From Variovorax boronicumulans (lineage in GTDB: Bacteria > Pseudomonadota > Gammaproteobacteria > Burkholderiales > Burkholderiaceae_C): a stretch of DNA of 64,000 nt. The stretch spans positions 465,516 to 529,515 of the forward strand of contig NZ_JARXVG010000004.1 of assembly GCF_029892485.1 (NCBI RefSeq). The letters run 5' to 3'. The position numbers and the translations under genes are program-made. The notes beneath the pieces are model-generated. The model worked only from the letters and a program-made list of their open reading frames with translations, made no database searches and had not been told where the DNA came from. Below are positions 53,088-61,333 of this stretch, piece by piece. The stretch's first letter is position 1. Each line of letters begins with the position of its first letter.

Positions 53088-53900
53088 TCAAGCCAGCCAC
53101 CTCTTGCGCCGCTTGTAGCTCTTCACATCGCGAAAGCTCTTGCGATCGGCACCGCCAACACCGAGGTAGAACTCCTTCACGTCCTCGTTCTCGCGCAGGC
53201 TCTTGGCCTCGCCGTCCATCACGATGCGGCCGTTCTCCAGGATGTAGCCGTAGTCGGCGTAGCGCAGCGCCATGTTGGTGTTCTGCTCGGCCAGGAGGAA
53301 GGTCACGTGTTCCTTGGTGTTGAGGTCTTTCACGATCTCGAACACCTCTTCCACGATCTGCGGCGCGAGGCCCATCGAGGGTTCGTCCAGCAGCACCATC
53401 GTCGGGTTGGCCATCAGCGCGCGGCCGATGGCGCACATCTGCTGCTCGCCGCCGGATGTGTAGGCCGCCTGCGAGGTACGGCGTGTCTTCAGGCGCGGGA
53501 AATACGCGTAGACCTTCTCCAGCGTCTGCTGCACCGCTGCCTTGCCATCGGTGCGCGTGTAGGCGCCGGTCATCAGGTTCTCCTCGATGGTCAGGTGGGC
53601 GAAGCAGTGGCGGCCTTCCATCACCTGGATCAGCCCGCGCTTGACCAGTTCGGCTGGCGACAGCGCCTCGATGCGGTCGCCGCGCAATTCGATGGTGCCT
53701 TTGGTCACCGCGCCGCGTTCGCCCGCAAGCAGGTTGCTCACCGCGCGCAGCGTGGTCGTCTTGCCCGCGCCGTTGCCGCCGAGCAGCGCCACGATGCCGC
53801 CTTCGGGCACGGTGAGCGAGACGCCCTTGAGCACGAGGATCACGTGGTTGTAGATGACCTCGATGCCGTTGACGTTGAGAAGGATGTTGGGTTCGCTCAT
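53088..53900 (-). CDS. livF: Branched-chain-type ABC transporter ATP-binding protein, LivF type
   Basis: The 270-residue ATPase has Walker A G-G-N-G-A-G-K-T-T-T, a signature Y-T-S-G-G-E-Q-Q-M (serine variant of LSGGQ) and Walker B V-L-L-D-E-P. It has the LivF-specific M-E-G-R-H-C-F and E-Q-N-T-N-M-A-L blocks. A basic C-terminal tail (K-S-Y-K-R-R-K-R-W) is unusual for LivF and follows the normal end. It lies after the binding-protein gene, with repeat copy 2 in between. Confidence 0.92.
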   Translation of the reverse strand: MSEPNILLNVNGIEVIYNHVILVLKGVSLTVPEGGIVALLGGNGAGKTTTLRAVSNLLAGERGAVTKGTIELRGDRIEALSPAELVKRGLIQVMEGRHCFAHLTIEENLMTGAYTRTDGKAAVQQTLEKVYAYFPRLKTRRTSQAAYTSGGEQQMCAIGRALMANPTMVLLDEPSMGLAPQIVEEVFEIVKDLNTKEHVTFLLAEQNTNMALRYADYGYILENGRIVMDGEAKSLRENEDVKEFYLGVGGADRKSFRDVKSYKRRKRWLA

Positions 53901-53976
53901 GGTGTGGTCCGAAGCATTCGAAAGAACAACGACGCTGCTCTTTCAGATGCCCGCTTGACCCACCACCCTTCGGGGA

Positions 53977-54064
53977 ACACCGCGGAACCGGCTTTGCCGG
54001 GCCGCAGGTGTTGCCCCCTGCAAGGGGGTGGGAGAAGCGACACGAAGTGCGCGCAGCCTGGGGG
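53977..54064 (+). repeat. Dispersed intergenic repeat, copy 2
   Basis: Same element as 40383-40468 in the same orientation, with the shared AGCGACACGAAGTGCGCG end and a GCCCCC-tgcaa-GGGGG hairpin. It ends 6 bases before the stop of the binding-protein gene and lies inside the putative transporter operon. Confidence 0.8.
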
Positions 54065-54069
54065 TTAGC

Positions 54070-55401
54070 TCAAGACTGGCAATCCGCTGCTTCGCGGCGC
54101 GTCAGCTTCTTCTCGCCAGCGTACTTCTCGGCGGCCGCCTTCACCATCGGCTTGATGATCTGTTCGTCGGCCTCGTACCAGTCCGACATGCCACCCCACT
54201 TCGCACCGTCCCAGGTGTGCACGCGCGCCCAGCTCGAGCCCATGTGGTCCTGGCACGAGGTGCTCACCGGACGCATCACGCCCGAGAAGCCCAGCGCGTC
54301 AAGCTTCTTCTGGTCGAGCGCGAGGTTCTCCATGCCCCAGCGCACCTGCTCGCCGGTCATGACCTTGCCCTTGCCGAAGCGCTCCTGCGCGCGCTTGACG
54401 GCCTCGACGCCGAGCATCTGGATGATCACGCCGCGCGTGTAGAGCACCGAGCCCACTTCGTCCTTCGGACCCGTGCCCTGGCCCTTGTCGTGCACCTGCT
54501 TGAGGATGTCCTGGATCACCTTGGGCTGCGTGCCCGAGGTATTGAGCGCGAGCGCGTTGTAGCCCTTGGCGTTGGTGCCCACGTCCTTCACGTCGGGTTC
54601 TGCGCCGGCCCACCACACGCCGTACATCTTCTCGCGCGGGTAGCCCGTGGCCACGGCTTCCTTCAGGGCGGTGGAGTTCATCACGCCCCAGCCCCACAGC
54701 AGCACGAAGTCGGGACGCGATTGGCGCACCTGCAGCCAGGCCGATTTCTGTTCCACGCCGGGCGCGGTCACGGGGATCAGCGAGAGTTCGAAGCCGTTCT
54801 GCTTGGCGCGCTCCTGCAGCAGCGGAATCGGCTCCTTGCCGAACGGCGAGTCGTGGTACACGAGGGCGATCTTCTTGCCCTTGAGCTTGTCCATGCCGCC
54901 TTCTTTTTTACCGATGTGCTGGATCAGGATGTCGGCCGCGGTCCAGTAGCTGCCCATCAGCGGGAAGTTCCACTTGAACACGCCGCCGTCCTGCGAGGCC
55001 GAGAGGCCGTAGCCCAGCGTGATCAGCGGGACCTTGTCGGTGGGCACCTTGTCGGTCAGCGCAAAGGTGATGCCGGTGGCTTGCGGATCGAACAGCGCGA
55101 CGCCCGGACGGCCCTTCAGGCGCTCGTAGCATTCCACGCCCTTGTCGGTGGCATAGCCGGTCTCGCACTCTTCGTAGGCGAGCTTCACGCCGTTGATGCC
55201 GCCGGTGGCATTGACGTACTTGATGTAGTCCTGCTTGCCGTTCGCCCACGGCGTGCCGTTGGGCGCGTAGGGGCCGGTGCGGTAGACCAGCAGCGGGAAG
55301 AACTGCTCCTTGGCCTGCGCCTGCGCGATCGATGGCGCGAGCATGGCGCCGAGGGTGCTGGCCACCAGGGCGGCGGTCAGAGCGAGCGATTTCAGTTTCA
55401 T
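54070..55401 (-). CDS. ABC transporter substrate-binding protein (branched-chain amino acid/aromatic acid type)
   Basis: The 443-residue periplasmic protein has a signal peptide (K-S-L-A-L-T-A-A-L-V-A-S, cleavage near A-Q-A-Q-A) and the type I periplasmic-binding fold. It is longer than LivJ (about 370) and belongs to the group linked with CoA ligases. The blocks G-P-Y-A-P-N-G-T-P, Y-E-E-C-E-T-G-Y and V-Y-H-D-S-P-F-G-K are visible. The ligand is not known; a hydrophobic or aromatic acid is inferred from the two synthetase genes. AAGGAGACAGGC precedes the ATG. Confidence 0.88.
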   Translation of the reverse strand: MKLKSLALTAALVASTLGAMLAPSIAQAQAKEQFFPLLVYRTGPYAPNGTPWANGKQDYIKYVNATGGINGVKLAYEECETGYATDKGVECYERLKGRPGVALFDPQATGITFALTDKVPTDKVPLITLGYGLSASQDGGVFKWNFPLMGSYWTAADILIQHIGKKEGGMDKLKGKKIALVYHDSPFGKEPIPLLQERAKQNGFELSLIPVTAPGVEQKSAWLQVRQSRPDFVLLWGWGVMNSTALKEAVATGYPREKMYGVWWAGAEPDVKDVGTNAKGYNALALNTSGTQPKVIQDILKQVHDKGQGTGPKDEVGSVLYTRGVIIQMLGVEAVKRAQERFGKGKVMTGEQVRWGMENLALDQKKLDALGFSGVMRPVSTSCQDHMGSSWARVHTWDGAKWGGMSDWYEADEQIIKPMVKAAAEKYAGEKKLTRREAADCQS

Positions 55402-55476
55402 GCCTGTCTCCTTTTGTGGGCACCTCGGTGCCGGGTTTTTTACGAACGAACGAACGGGAACTCTCGGAATGCGTTG

Positions 55477-56541
55477 TCAGTGCGGGAAGGGCCAGAGCCG
55501 CAACTTCTCCTTGGCCGTGGACCACAGCCGCGCGAGGCCGTGCGGCTCGACGATCAAAAAGAACACGATCAGCGCGCCGAAGATCATGGTCTCCAGGTGC
55601 GAGGCCAGTGCGGTGGAAATCGAGAAGCCCAGCCACGCGGGCAGCTGGTTCAGAAAGAGCGGCAGCAGCACGATGAAAGCAGCGCCGAAGAAGCTGCCCA
55701 TGATCGAGCCGAGCCCGCCGATGATCACCATGAACAGCAGCTGGAACGAGCGGTCGATGCTGAAGGCCGCCGGCTCCCACGCACCCAGGTGGATGAAGCC
55801 CCACAGCGCGCCGGCCACACCGACGATGAAGCTGCTCACCGCAAAGGCCGTGAGCTTGGCGTACACCGGGCGGATGCCGATCACCGCGGCGGCCACGTCC
55901 ATGTCGCGCATCGCCATCCATTCGCGGCCGATGGCACTGCGCACCAGGTTCTTGGCGAGCAGCGCGAACACCACCACGAAGACGAGGCAGAACAGGTACT
56001 TCTGCACCGGCGACTCGATCGGCACGCCGAACACATTGAGCCCCGCCACGCTCACCGAACCCGAGGACGAGTTGTTGGTGAACCACTGGATGCGCAGGAA
56101 CGCCCAGTCGGTGAAGAACTGAGCGGCCAGCGTGGCCACCGCGAGGTACAGGCCCTTGATGCGCAGGCTCGGAATGCCGAAGAGCACGCCGATCACCGTT
56201 GCGCACAGCCCGCCCAGCAGCAGCGAGGCGATGAGCGGCATGCCGTCGATGCGCACTTGGAAGTTGTAGGCCGCGTACGCGCCCACCGCCATGAAGGCGC
56301 CGGTGCCCAGCGAGATCTGGCCGCAGTAGCCCACCAGGATGTTGAGGCCGAGCGCCGCGAGCGACAGGATCAGGAAGGGCGTGAGGATGGCGCGCATCCA
56401 GTAGTCGGACACGCCCAGCGGCACCACGATGAAGGCCACGAGCAGCAGCACCAGCATCGCGATGCGGTCCTGAGCGATGGGGAGGATCTGTTGGTCGGCC
56501 CTGTAGCTCGACTTGAACTGGCCGTTTTCTCTGTAGAACAT
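55477..56541 (-). CDS. livM: Branched-chain-type ABC transporter permease, LivM type
   Basis: The 354-residue membrane protein has about nine hydrophobic segments. LivM blocks are L-G-L-N-I-L-V-G-Y-C-G-Q-I-S-L-G near residue 63, I-P-S-L-R-I-K-G-L-Y-L-A near residue 124 and the C-terminal G-G-L-G-S-I-M-G-S. The N-terminal 20 residues are polar and precede the first segment. It lies 93 bases after livH, from which it is separated by two hairpins. Confidence 0.92.
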   Translation of the reverse strand: MFYRENGQFKSSYRADQQILPIAQDRIAMLVLLLVAFIVVPLGVSDYWMRAILTPFLILSLAALGLNILVGYCGQISLGTGAFMAVGAYAAYNFQVRIDGMPLIASLLLGGLCATVIGVLFGIPSLRIKGLYLAVATLAAQFFTDWAFLRIQWFTNNSSSGSVSVAGLNVFGVPIESPVQKYLFCLVFVVVFALLAKNLVRSAIGREWMAMRDMDVAAAVIGIRPVYAKLTAFAVSSFIVGVAGALWGFIHLGAWEPAAFSIDRSFQLLFMVIIGGLGSIMGSFFGAAFIVLLPLFLNQLPAWLGFSISTALASHLETMIFGALIVFFLIVEPHGLARLWSTAKEKLRLWPFPH

Positions 56542-56584
56542 GTCAGACCCGATCGATGATCTTTTGGTTACGGCCCGCTTCGCT

Positions 56585-56603
56585 TAACTTGCTTTGCAAG
56601 TTA
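56585..56603 (-). promoter_or_regulatory. Small hairpin between livH and livM
   Basis: TAACTTGC-ttt-GCAAGTTA is a perfect 8-bp stem. It follows the larger hairpin at the livH end and lies 44 bases before the livM start. It is AT-rich compared with the coding sequence and may affect RNA processing. Confidence 0.5.
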
Positions 56604-56612
56604 GCCTCCACC

Positions 56613-56657
56613 GAAAAATTATTGATCTCGTATTTCATACGCGATCAATAATTTTTT
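56613..56657 (-). terminator. AT-rich hairpin spanning the livH stop codon
   Basis: Perfect 14-bp arms AAAAATTATTGATC (56614-56627) and GATCAATAATTTTT (56643-56656), with inner CGTAT/ATACG pairing after one mismatch. The livH stop is within the loop region. In the minus-strand transcript the 3' arm ends in a U-run, so it may terminate or attenuate before livM, or protect the 3' end of livH mRNA. Confidence 0.65.
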
Positions 56658-57564
56658 CGCCGAACAGGCCCTGGGGCCGCACCAGCAGGAAGACGAGCGC
56701 CAGCACGTAGGCAAACCAGATCTCGATGCCGCCACCGAGCATGGGGCCGAGATAGATTTCAGACAGCTTCTCGCCCATGCCGATCAGGAGGCCGCCGATG
56801 ATCGCGCCCGGAATCGAGGTAAGCCCGCCGAGGATCACCACCGGTAGCGCCTTCAGCGCGACCAGCGAGAGCGAGAACTGCACACCGAGTTTCGAGCCCC
56901 AGATGATCCCGGCCACCAGCGCCGAGAAGCCGGCCACCGACCACACGATCACCCAGATGCGCTTGAGCGGAATGCCGATGGACTGCGCCGCCTGGTGGTC
57001 GTCGGCCACTGCGCGCAGCGCGCGGCCGGTGGCGGTCTTCTGGAAGAAGATGGCCAGCACCACCACGAGCGCCGCCGACACCGCCGCAGCGACCAGGTCT
57101 TCCTGGCTCAGCAGCAGGCCGCCCTGGAAGGTGCCTTCGAACACCATCAGCGGTTCCTTGGGCATGCCCACGTCGATCTTGTAGATGTCGTTGCCGAAGA
57201 TCGTCTGGCCCACGCCATCGAGGAAGTAGGCGATGCCCAGCGTGGCCATCAGCAGCGTGATGCCTTCCTGGTTCACCAGCTTGCTGAGCGCGAGCCGCTC
57301 GATGAGCCAGGCCACCACCACCATCACCGCCATGGCCGCGATGAAGGCCAGGATGTTCGCGAGGATCAGGCTCTGGAAGCCGAACCACAGCGGGAACCAT
57401 TCGGAGAAGCGCGCCATGGCGAGTGCCGCGAACAGGACCATCGCGCCTTGTGCGAAGTTGAAGACGCCCGAGGCCTTGTAGATCAGCACGAAGCCGATGG
57501 CGATCAGCGAATAGAGCATGCCGACCATGAGGCCGCCAAACAATGTCTCTAGGAAAAAGCCCAT
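56635..57564 (-). CDS. livH: Branched-chain-type ABC transporter permease, LivH type
   Basis: The 309-residue membrane protein has about eight hydrophobic segments. LivH blocks are L-I-A-I-G-F-V-L-I-Y-K-A-S-G-V-F-N-F near residue 21, F-A-Q-G-A-M, and G-G-L-T-S-I-P-G-A-I-I-G-G-L near residue 246. It is separated from the upstream livG by a 167-base gap holding a large inverted repeat. Its last codons and stop are part of a 20-bp hairpin. Confidence 0.92.
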   Translation of the reverse strand: MGFFLETLFGGLMVGMLYSLIAIGFVLIYKASGVFNFAQGAMVLFAALAMARFSEWFPLWFGFQSLILANILAFIAAMAVMVVVAWLIERLALSKLVNQEGITLLMATLGIAYFLDGVGQTIFGNDIYKIDVGMPKEPLMVFEGTFQGGLLLSQEDLVAAAVSAALVVVLAIFFQKTATGRALRAVADDHQAAQSIGIPLKRIWVIVWSVAGFSALVAGIIWGSKLGVQFSLSLVALKALPVVILGGLTSIPGAIIGGLLIGMGEKLSEIYLGPMLGGGIEIWFAYVLALVFLLVRPQGLFGEKIIDRV

Positions 57565-57585
57565 GTCAGTTTCTTTCTTGTTTTT

Positions 57586-57701
57586 CTCCCTCCCCTTCCG
57601 GGGGAGGGTTGGGGTGGGGGCACGCGGCGCTTGATGTGGCGCGGTTGTGTTGCGAGGGCTGTCGTGCCCCCATCCCAGCCTTCCCCCGGGAGGGGAAGGA
57701 G
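57586..57701. repeat. Long inverted repeat between livG and livH
   Basis: Two 39-base arms (57586-57624 and 57663-57701) match at 34 of 39 positions. They include CTCC, TCCCCT, CCGGGGGA and TGGGGGCACG in inverted order. Each arm is itself a small C/G-rich hairpin. A related single unit occurs at 62940-62973, so this is a dispersed family. Confidence 0.8.
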
Positions 57702-57731
57702 CAATTCATCCGGGTGCGTTTGGGCATGGCG

Positions 57732-58517
57732 TCAGTGCTCCACACCCAGGTACGCCCGGATCACGTCTTCGTTGTTCCGCACTTCATCCGGCGTGCCGTC
57801 GCCGATCTTCTTGCCGTAGTCCAGCACCACCACGCGGTCGGAGATGTCCATCACCACGCCCATGTCGTGTTCGATGAGAACGATGGTCGCGCCGAACTCG
57901 TCGTTCACGTCGAGGATGAAGCGGCTCATGTCCTGCTTCTCTTCCACGTTCATGCCGGCCATCGGCTCGTCGAGCAGGAGCACCTGCGGCTCCATCGCGA
58001 GCGCGCGGCCGAGGTCGACGCGCTTCTGCAGGCCGTAGGGCAGGCGGCCGACCGGCGTCTTGCGGTGCGCCTGGATTTCCAGGAAATCGATGATGTGCTC
58101 GACGAACTCTCGGTGCCGCAGTTCCTCGCGCTCGGCCGGGCCCCAGCGGAAGGCCTGTGCGAGCAGGCCGCTCTTCATCTTGAGGTTGCGGCCCGTCATG
58201 ATGTTGTCGAGCACGCTCATGCCCTTGAAGAGCGCCAGGTTCTGGAAGGTGCGCGCCACGCCCATCTCGGCCACCTGGCGCGAGTTCATGTGCTTGAAGG
58301 TCTGGCCGCGGAAGGTGATGGAGCCCTGCTGCGGCCAGTACACGCCGTTGATGCAGTTGAGCATGGAGCTCTTGCCCGCGCCATTCGGGCCGATGATAGC
58401 CCGCACTTCGTGCTCGCGCACGTTGAAGCTGATGTCCGTCAGCGCCTTCACGCCGCCGAAGCTCAAGCTGATGTTCTGCACGTCGAGGATGACCTCGCCT
58501 GTCTTTCGCGCGCTCAT
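57732..58517 (-). CDS. livG: Branched-chain-type ABC transporter ATP-binding protein, LivG type
   Basis: The 261-residue ATPase has Walker A G-P-N-G-A-G-K-S-S, a weakly conserved signature L-P-Y-G-L-Q-K-R (normally LSGGQ-like; L-P-Y-G-x-Q is common in LivG of this group) and Walker B V-L-L-L-D-E-P-M-A-G-M. The R-T-F-Q-N motif near residue 90 is typical of LivG. Its ATG overlaps the stop of the upstream acyl-CoA synthetase gene (ATGA), showing coupling of activation and transport. Confidence 0.92.
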   Translation of the reverse strand: MSARKTGEVILDVQNISLSFGGVKALTDISFNVREHEVRAIIGPNGAGKSSMLNCINGVYWPQQGSITFRGQTFKHMNSRQVAEMGVARTFQNLALFKGMSVLDNIMTGRNLKMKSGLLAQAFRWGPAEREELRHREFVEHIIDFLEIQAHRKTPVGRLPYGLQKRVDLGRALAMEPQVLLLDEPMAGMNVEEKQDMSRFILDVNDEFGATIVLIEHDMGVVMDISDRVVVLDYGKKIGDGTPDEVRNNEDVIRAYLGVEH

Positions 58518-60469
58518 GCCGCCGCCTTCACGATGGGGAAAGTCTTCGCCTCGACAACCTTCAGCGTGGCACTCACCACGCCCGTGCGTCCGTCCTCGAA
58601 CTTGACCTGGGTCTCGATGTACTGCTCGGTCCTGCCGCCGTAGAGCGCATCGACCAGCACCGCGTATTTCTCGGCGATGAAGCCGCGCCGCACCTTGCGG
58701 GTGCGGGTCAGTTCGTCGTCGTCGGGGTCCAGTTCCTTGTGCAGCACCAGGAAGCGCGCGATCTGCGTCTCGCCCATGCCGTCTTCGCTCGCGAGGTCGG
58801 CGTTGACCTTGCCGATGCATTCGGCAATCAGCGCCAGCACCTCGGGCTTGCCGGCCAGGTCGACGTAGCCGCCGTAGGCCAGGCCGCGGCGCTCGGCCCA
58901 GTTGCCCACGGCTTCGAAGTCGATGTTGATGGCCGCGCAGACCTCGTCGCGTGCGTTGCCGAAGCACACCGCTTCCTTGATCTGCGGAAAGAACTTGAGC
59001 TTGTTCTCGATGTAGTTGGGCGCAAAGATCGCGCCGCTCACAAGACGGCCCACATCCTTGGCGCGGTCGATGATGCGCAGGTGCCCTTCGCTGTCGAGCA
59101 CGCCTGCATCGCCGGTGTGGAAGTAGCCGTTGGCATCGAGCACCTCGGCAGTGGCGTCGGGGCGTTTGTAGTACTCCTTGAGCACCGAGACGCCGCGCAC
59201 CAGCACCTCGCCGTCTTCGGCGATCTTGAGTTCTATGCCGGGTGCCGCCGTGCCCACGGTCTGCAGCTTGACCTTGCCGTCCTGCTGCAGGCACACATAC
59301 GCGCAGGTCTCGGTCTGGCCGTAGAACTGCTTGAGGTTCACGCCGATGGAGCGGTAGAAGCGGAACAGGTCAGGGCCGATGGCAGCGCCGGCCGTGTAGG
59401 CCACGCGGATGCGGCTCATGCCCAGCACGTTGCGCAGCGGCCCGTAGATCAAGAGGTTGCCCAGGCCGTACATCAGCCGGTCGCCCGTGCTCACCGGCGC
59501 GCCGTTGAGGATGTCCGCGCCCACGCGCTGTGCGAGCGCCATGAACTTCGCATAGAGCCAGCGCTTGGGCGCGGCCGCGTCTTCCATGCGGATCGACACG
59601 GCGGTGAGCAGCCCTTCGAAGGTGCGCGGCGGGCCGAAGTAGTAGCTCGGGCCGATCTCGCGCATGTCGTTCATCACCGTCTCGGCCGACTCGGGGCAGT
59701 TGAGCGTGAAGCCGCCCACCAGCCACTGCGCCACCGAGAACAGGTGATCGCCCACCCACGCCATCGGCAGGTAGCTCATGATGTTGTCGCCGGGCCCCAG
59801 CCTGTCGGTCTGCACGCCGCCGCGCCCCGCCGCGATGAAGCTCGCATGCGTCTGGCACACGCCCTTGGGGCGTCCGGTGGTGCCCGAGGTGTAGAGGATC
59901 ACGCCGACGTCGGTGGCTTCGCCGCTCGCCACGGCGCGGTCGTAGTAGCCGACGTTGGCCTTGTCGAACTCGCGGCCCAGCGCGCGCAGCTGCTCGTAGC
60001 TCATGAGCCCGGGCTGGTCGTAATGGCGCAGGCCCTTGGGGTCGTCGTAGATGATGTGGCGGATGCCGTGCTGCTGGTCCTTCTGCAGCTCGCGGCACTC
60101 GAGCAGCTTGTCGACCTGCTCCTGGTCTTCGACGATCACGAAATCGATGGCCGCGTCCTGCAGCATGAAGACCATCTCGCTGGCCACCGCGTCCTGGTAC
60201 AGAGGCACCGGCACGCCGCGCAGGCTCTGCGCCGCGACCACCGCCATGTACAGGTGCGGCCGGTTGGCGCCCACGATGGCGAGGTTGTCGAAGGCCTTGA
60301 AGCCGAGGCTTGCGAGGCCGCAGGCCATCTCGCGCACCTCTTCTGCCACCGCGTTCCAGGTCCAGGTCTGCCAGATGCCGAGGTCTTTCTCGCGCACGGC
60401 GGGCGACTCGGGTTGGGCCTGGGCGTGCGCGAGCAGCAGCCGGGGGAAGGTGGGGTCGTTTGTTTGCAC
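58514..60469 (-). CDS. AMP-dependent acyl-CoA synthetase (long-chain/aromatic type)
   Basis: The 651-residue enzyme has the AMP-binding P-loop L-Y-T-S-G-T-T-G-R-P-K-G near residue 195, Y-G-Q-T-E-T near residue 405, and Y-F-H-T-G-D-A-G. Length and domain order fit FadD15-like long-chain or bile/aromatic acid-CoA ligases. It is the first gene of the transporter operon, starting at GTG 60469 (giving M-Q-T-N-D-P). The longer open frame upstream crosses the operator region and was rejected. Co-transcription with the transporter suggests vectorial uptake and activation of an acid. Confidence 0.88.
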   Translation of the reverse strand: MQTNDPTFPRLLLAHAQAQPESPAVREKDLGIWQTWTWNAVAEEVREMACGLASLGFKAFDNLAIVGANRPHLYMAVVAAQSLRGVPVPLYQDAVASEMVFMLQDAAIDFVIVEDQEQVDKLLECRELQKDQQHGIRHIIYDDPKGLRHYDQPGLMSYEQLRALGREFDKANVGYYDRAVASGEATDVGVILYTSGTTGRPKGVCQTHASFIAAGRGGVQTDRLGPGDNIMSYLPMAWVGDHLFSVAQWLVGGFTLNCPESAETVMNDMREIGPSYYFGPPRTFEGLLTAVSIRMEDAAAPKRWLYAKFMALAQRVGADILNGAPVSTGDRLMYGLGNLLIYGPLRNVLGMSRIRVAYTAGAAIGPDLFRFYRSIGVNLKQFYGQTETCAYVCLQQDGKVKLQTVGTAAPGIELKIAEDGEVLVRGVSVLKEYYKRPDATAEVLDANGYFHTGDAGVLDSEGHLRIIDRAKDVGRLVSGAIFAPNYIENKLKFFPQIKEAVCFGNARDEVCAAINIDFEAVGNWAERRGLAYGGYVDLAGKPEVLALIAECIGKVNADLASEDGMGETQIARFLVLHKELDPDDDELTRTRKVRRGFIAEKYAVLVDALYGGRTEQYIETQVKFEDGRTGVVSATLKVVEAKTFPIVKAAA

Positions 60470-60504
60470 AGTGGGCGGATCGTAGGCCTCACTTTGACGC
60501 CCGC

Positions 60505-60522
60505 TTGTCGTTCCGACGACAA
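60505..60522. promoter_or_regulatory. Candidate Crp/Fnr-family operator
   Basis: The perfect inverted repeat TTGTCGT-tccg-ACGACAA lies in the 84-base gap between the divergent acyl-CoA synthetase and Crp-like genes. It has TTG...CAA ends like Crp/Fnr sites, but its 18-base length differs from the 14-base FNR box. Confidence 0.55.
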
Positions 60523-60553
60523 TCCTAGGGACACTACTCCCCGGAGTTTCCCG

Positions 60554-61333
60554 ATGCCTCACGGCAATCTCAACCAAGGTCCTCTTGGCACGCCTGGCAA
60601 TTCGATCAAGGACCGCGTCCGTCCCGCCAATGCCGCGGAGCTCGGCGGCATCCCGTGGCTGCCCACGCTCACGCCCACCGAGCGCCGCCGCGCCGAGGCC
60701 GCGCTGGTGGTGGGCGAAGCCGAGCCCGGCGACCTGGTCTGCCGCGTCGGCCGCTCGCCCACCTACTGGTTCGGCGTGGTCGAGGGCCTGCTCAAGATGA
60801 GCAACGACAACGCCGATGGCGGCTCGGTCACCTACACGGGCGTTCCGCCCGGCGGCTGGTTCGGCGAGGGCACGGTGATGAAGCGCGAGCCCTACCGCTA
60901 CAACATCCAGGCGCTGCGCCGCAGCGTGGTGGCGGGGCTGCCGATCGAGAGCTTCCACTGGCTGCTGGACCATTCGATCGGATTCAACCGCTTCGTGATG
61001 AACCAGCTCAACGAACGGCTCGGCCAGTTCATCGCGGCGCTGGAGATCGACCGGCTCAACAACCCCGACGCGCGCGTGGCGCGCAACCTGGTGTCGCTTT
61101 TCAACCCGGTGCTGTACCCAGGTGTGGGCGAGGTGCTGCGCATCACGCAGCAGGAACTCGCGTACCTGGTGGGCCTGTCGCGGCAGCGGGTGAACGAGGC
61201 GCTCAACGGGCTCTCGGCGCAGGGGCTGATCCGGGTGGAGTACGGTGGGCTGCGCGTGCTCGACCTGCCGGGCCTGCGCGTGAGCGCGATGTCGAACAAG
61301 AAGAACGCCTCGGCGGAAACGGAAACCTCATGA
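60554..61333 (+). CDS. Crp/Fnr family transcriptional regulator
   Basis: The 259-residue protein has a cyclic-nucleotide-binding-like beta roll (about residues 45-145). The C-terminal winged helix has T-Q-Q-E-L-A-Y-L-V-G-L-S-R-Q-R-V-N-E-A-L near residue 196. The FNR cysteines are missing, as is a clear cAMP arginine/serine motif, so the ligand is not known. It is divergent from the acyl-CoA synthetase/transporter operon, its probable target. The stop overlaps the next ATG. Confidence 0.87.
   Translation: MPHGNLNQGPLGTPGNSIKDRVRPANAAELGGIPWLPTLTPTERRRAEAALVVGEAEPGDLVCRVGRSPTYWFGVVEGLLKMSNDNADGGSVTYTGVPPGGWFGEGTVMKREPYRYNIQALRRSVVAGLPIESFHWLLDHSIGFNRFVMNQLNERLGQFIAALEIDRLNNPDARVARNLVSLFNPVLYPGVGEVLRITQQELAYLVGLSRQRVNEALNGLSAQGLIRVEYGGLRVLDLPGLRVSAMSNKKNASAETETS

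Noticed and set aside
58739..60553. Plus-strand open frame reading into the Crp-like gene
   Set aside because: The frame continues upstream only because there are no stops opposite the acyl-CoA synthetase; the regulator family starts near ATG 60554.
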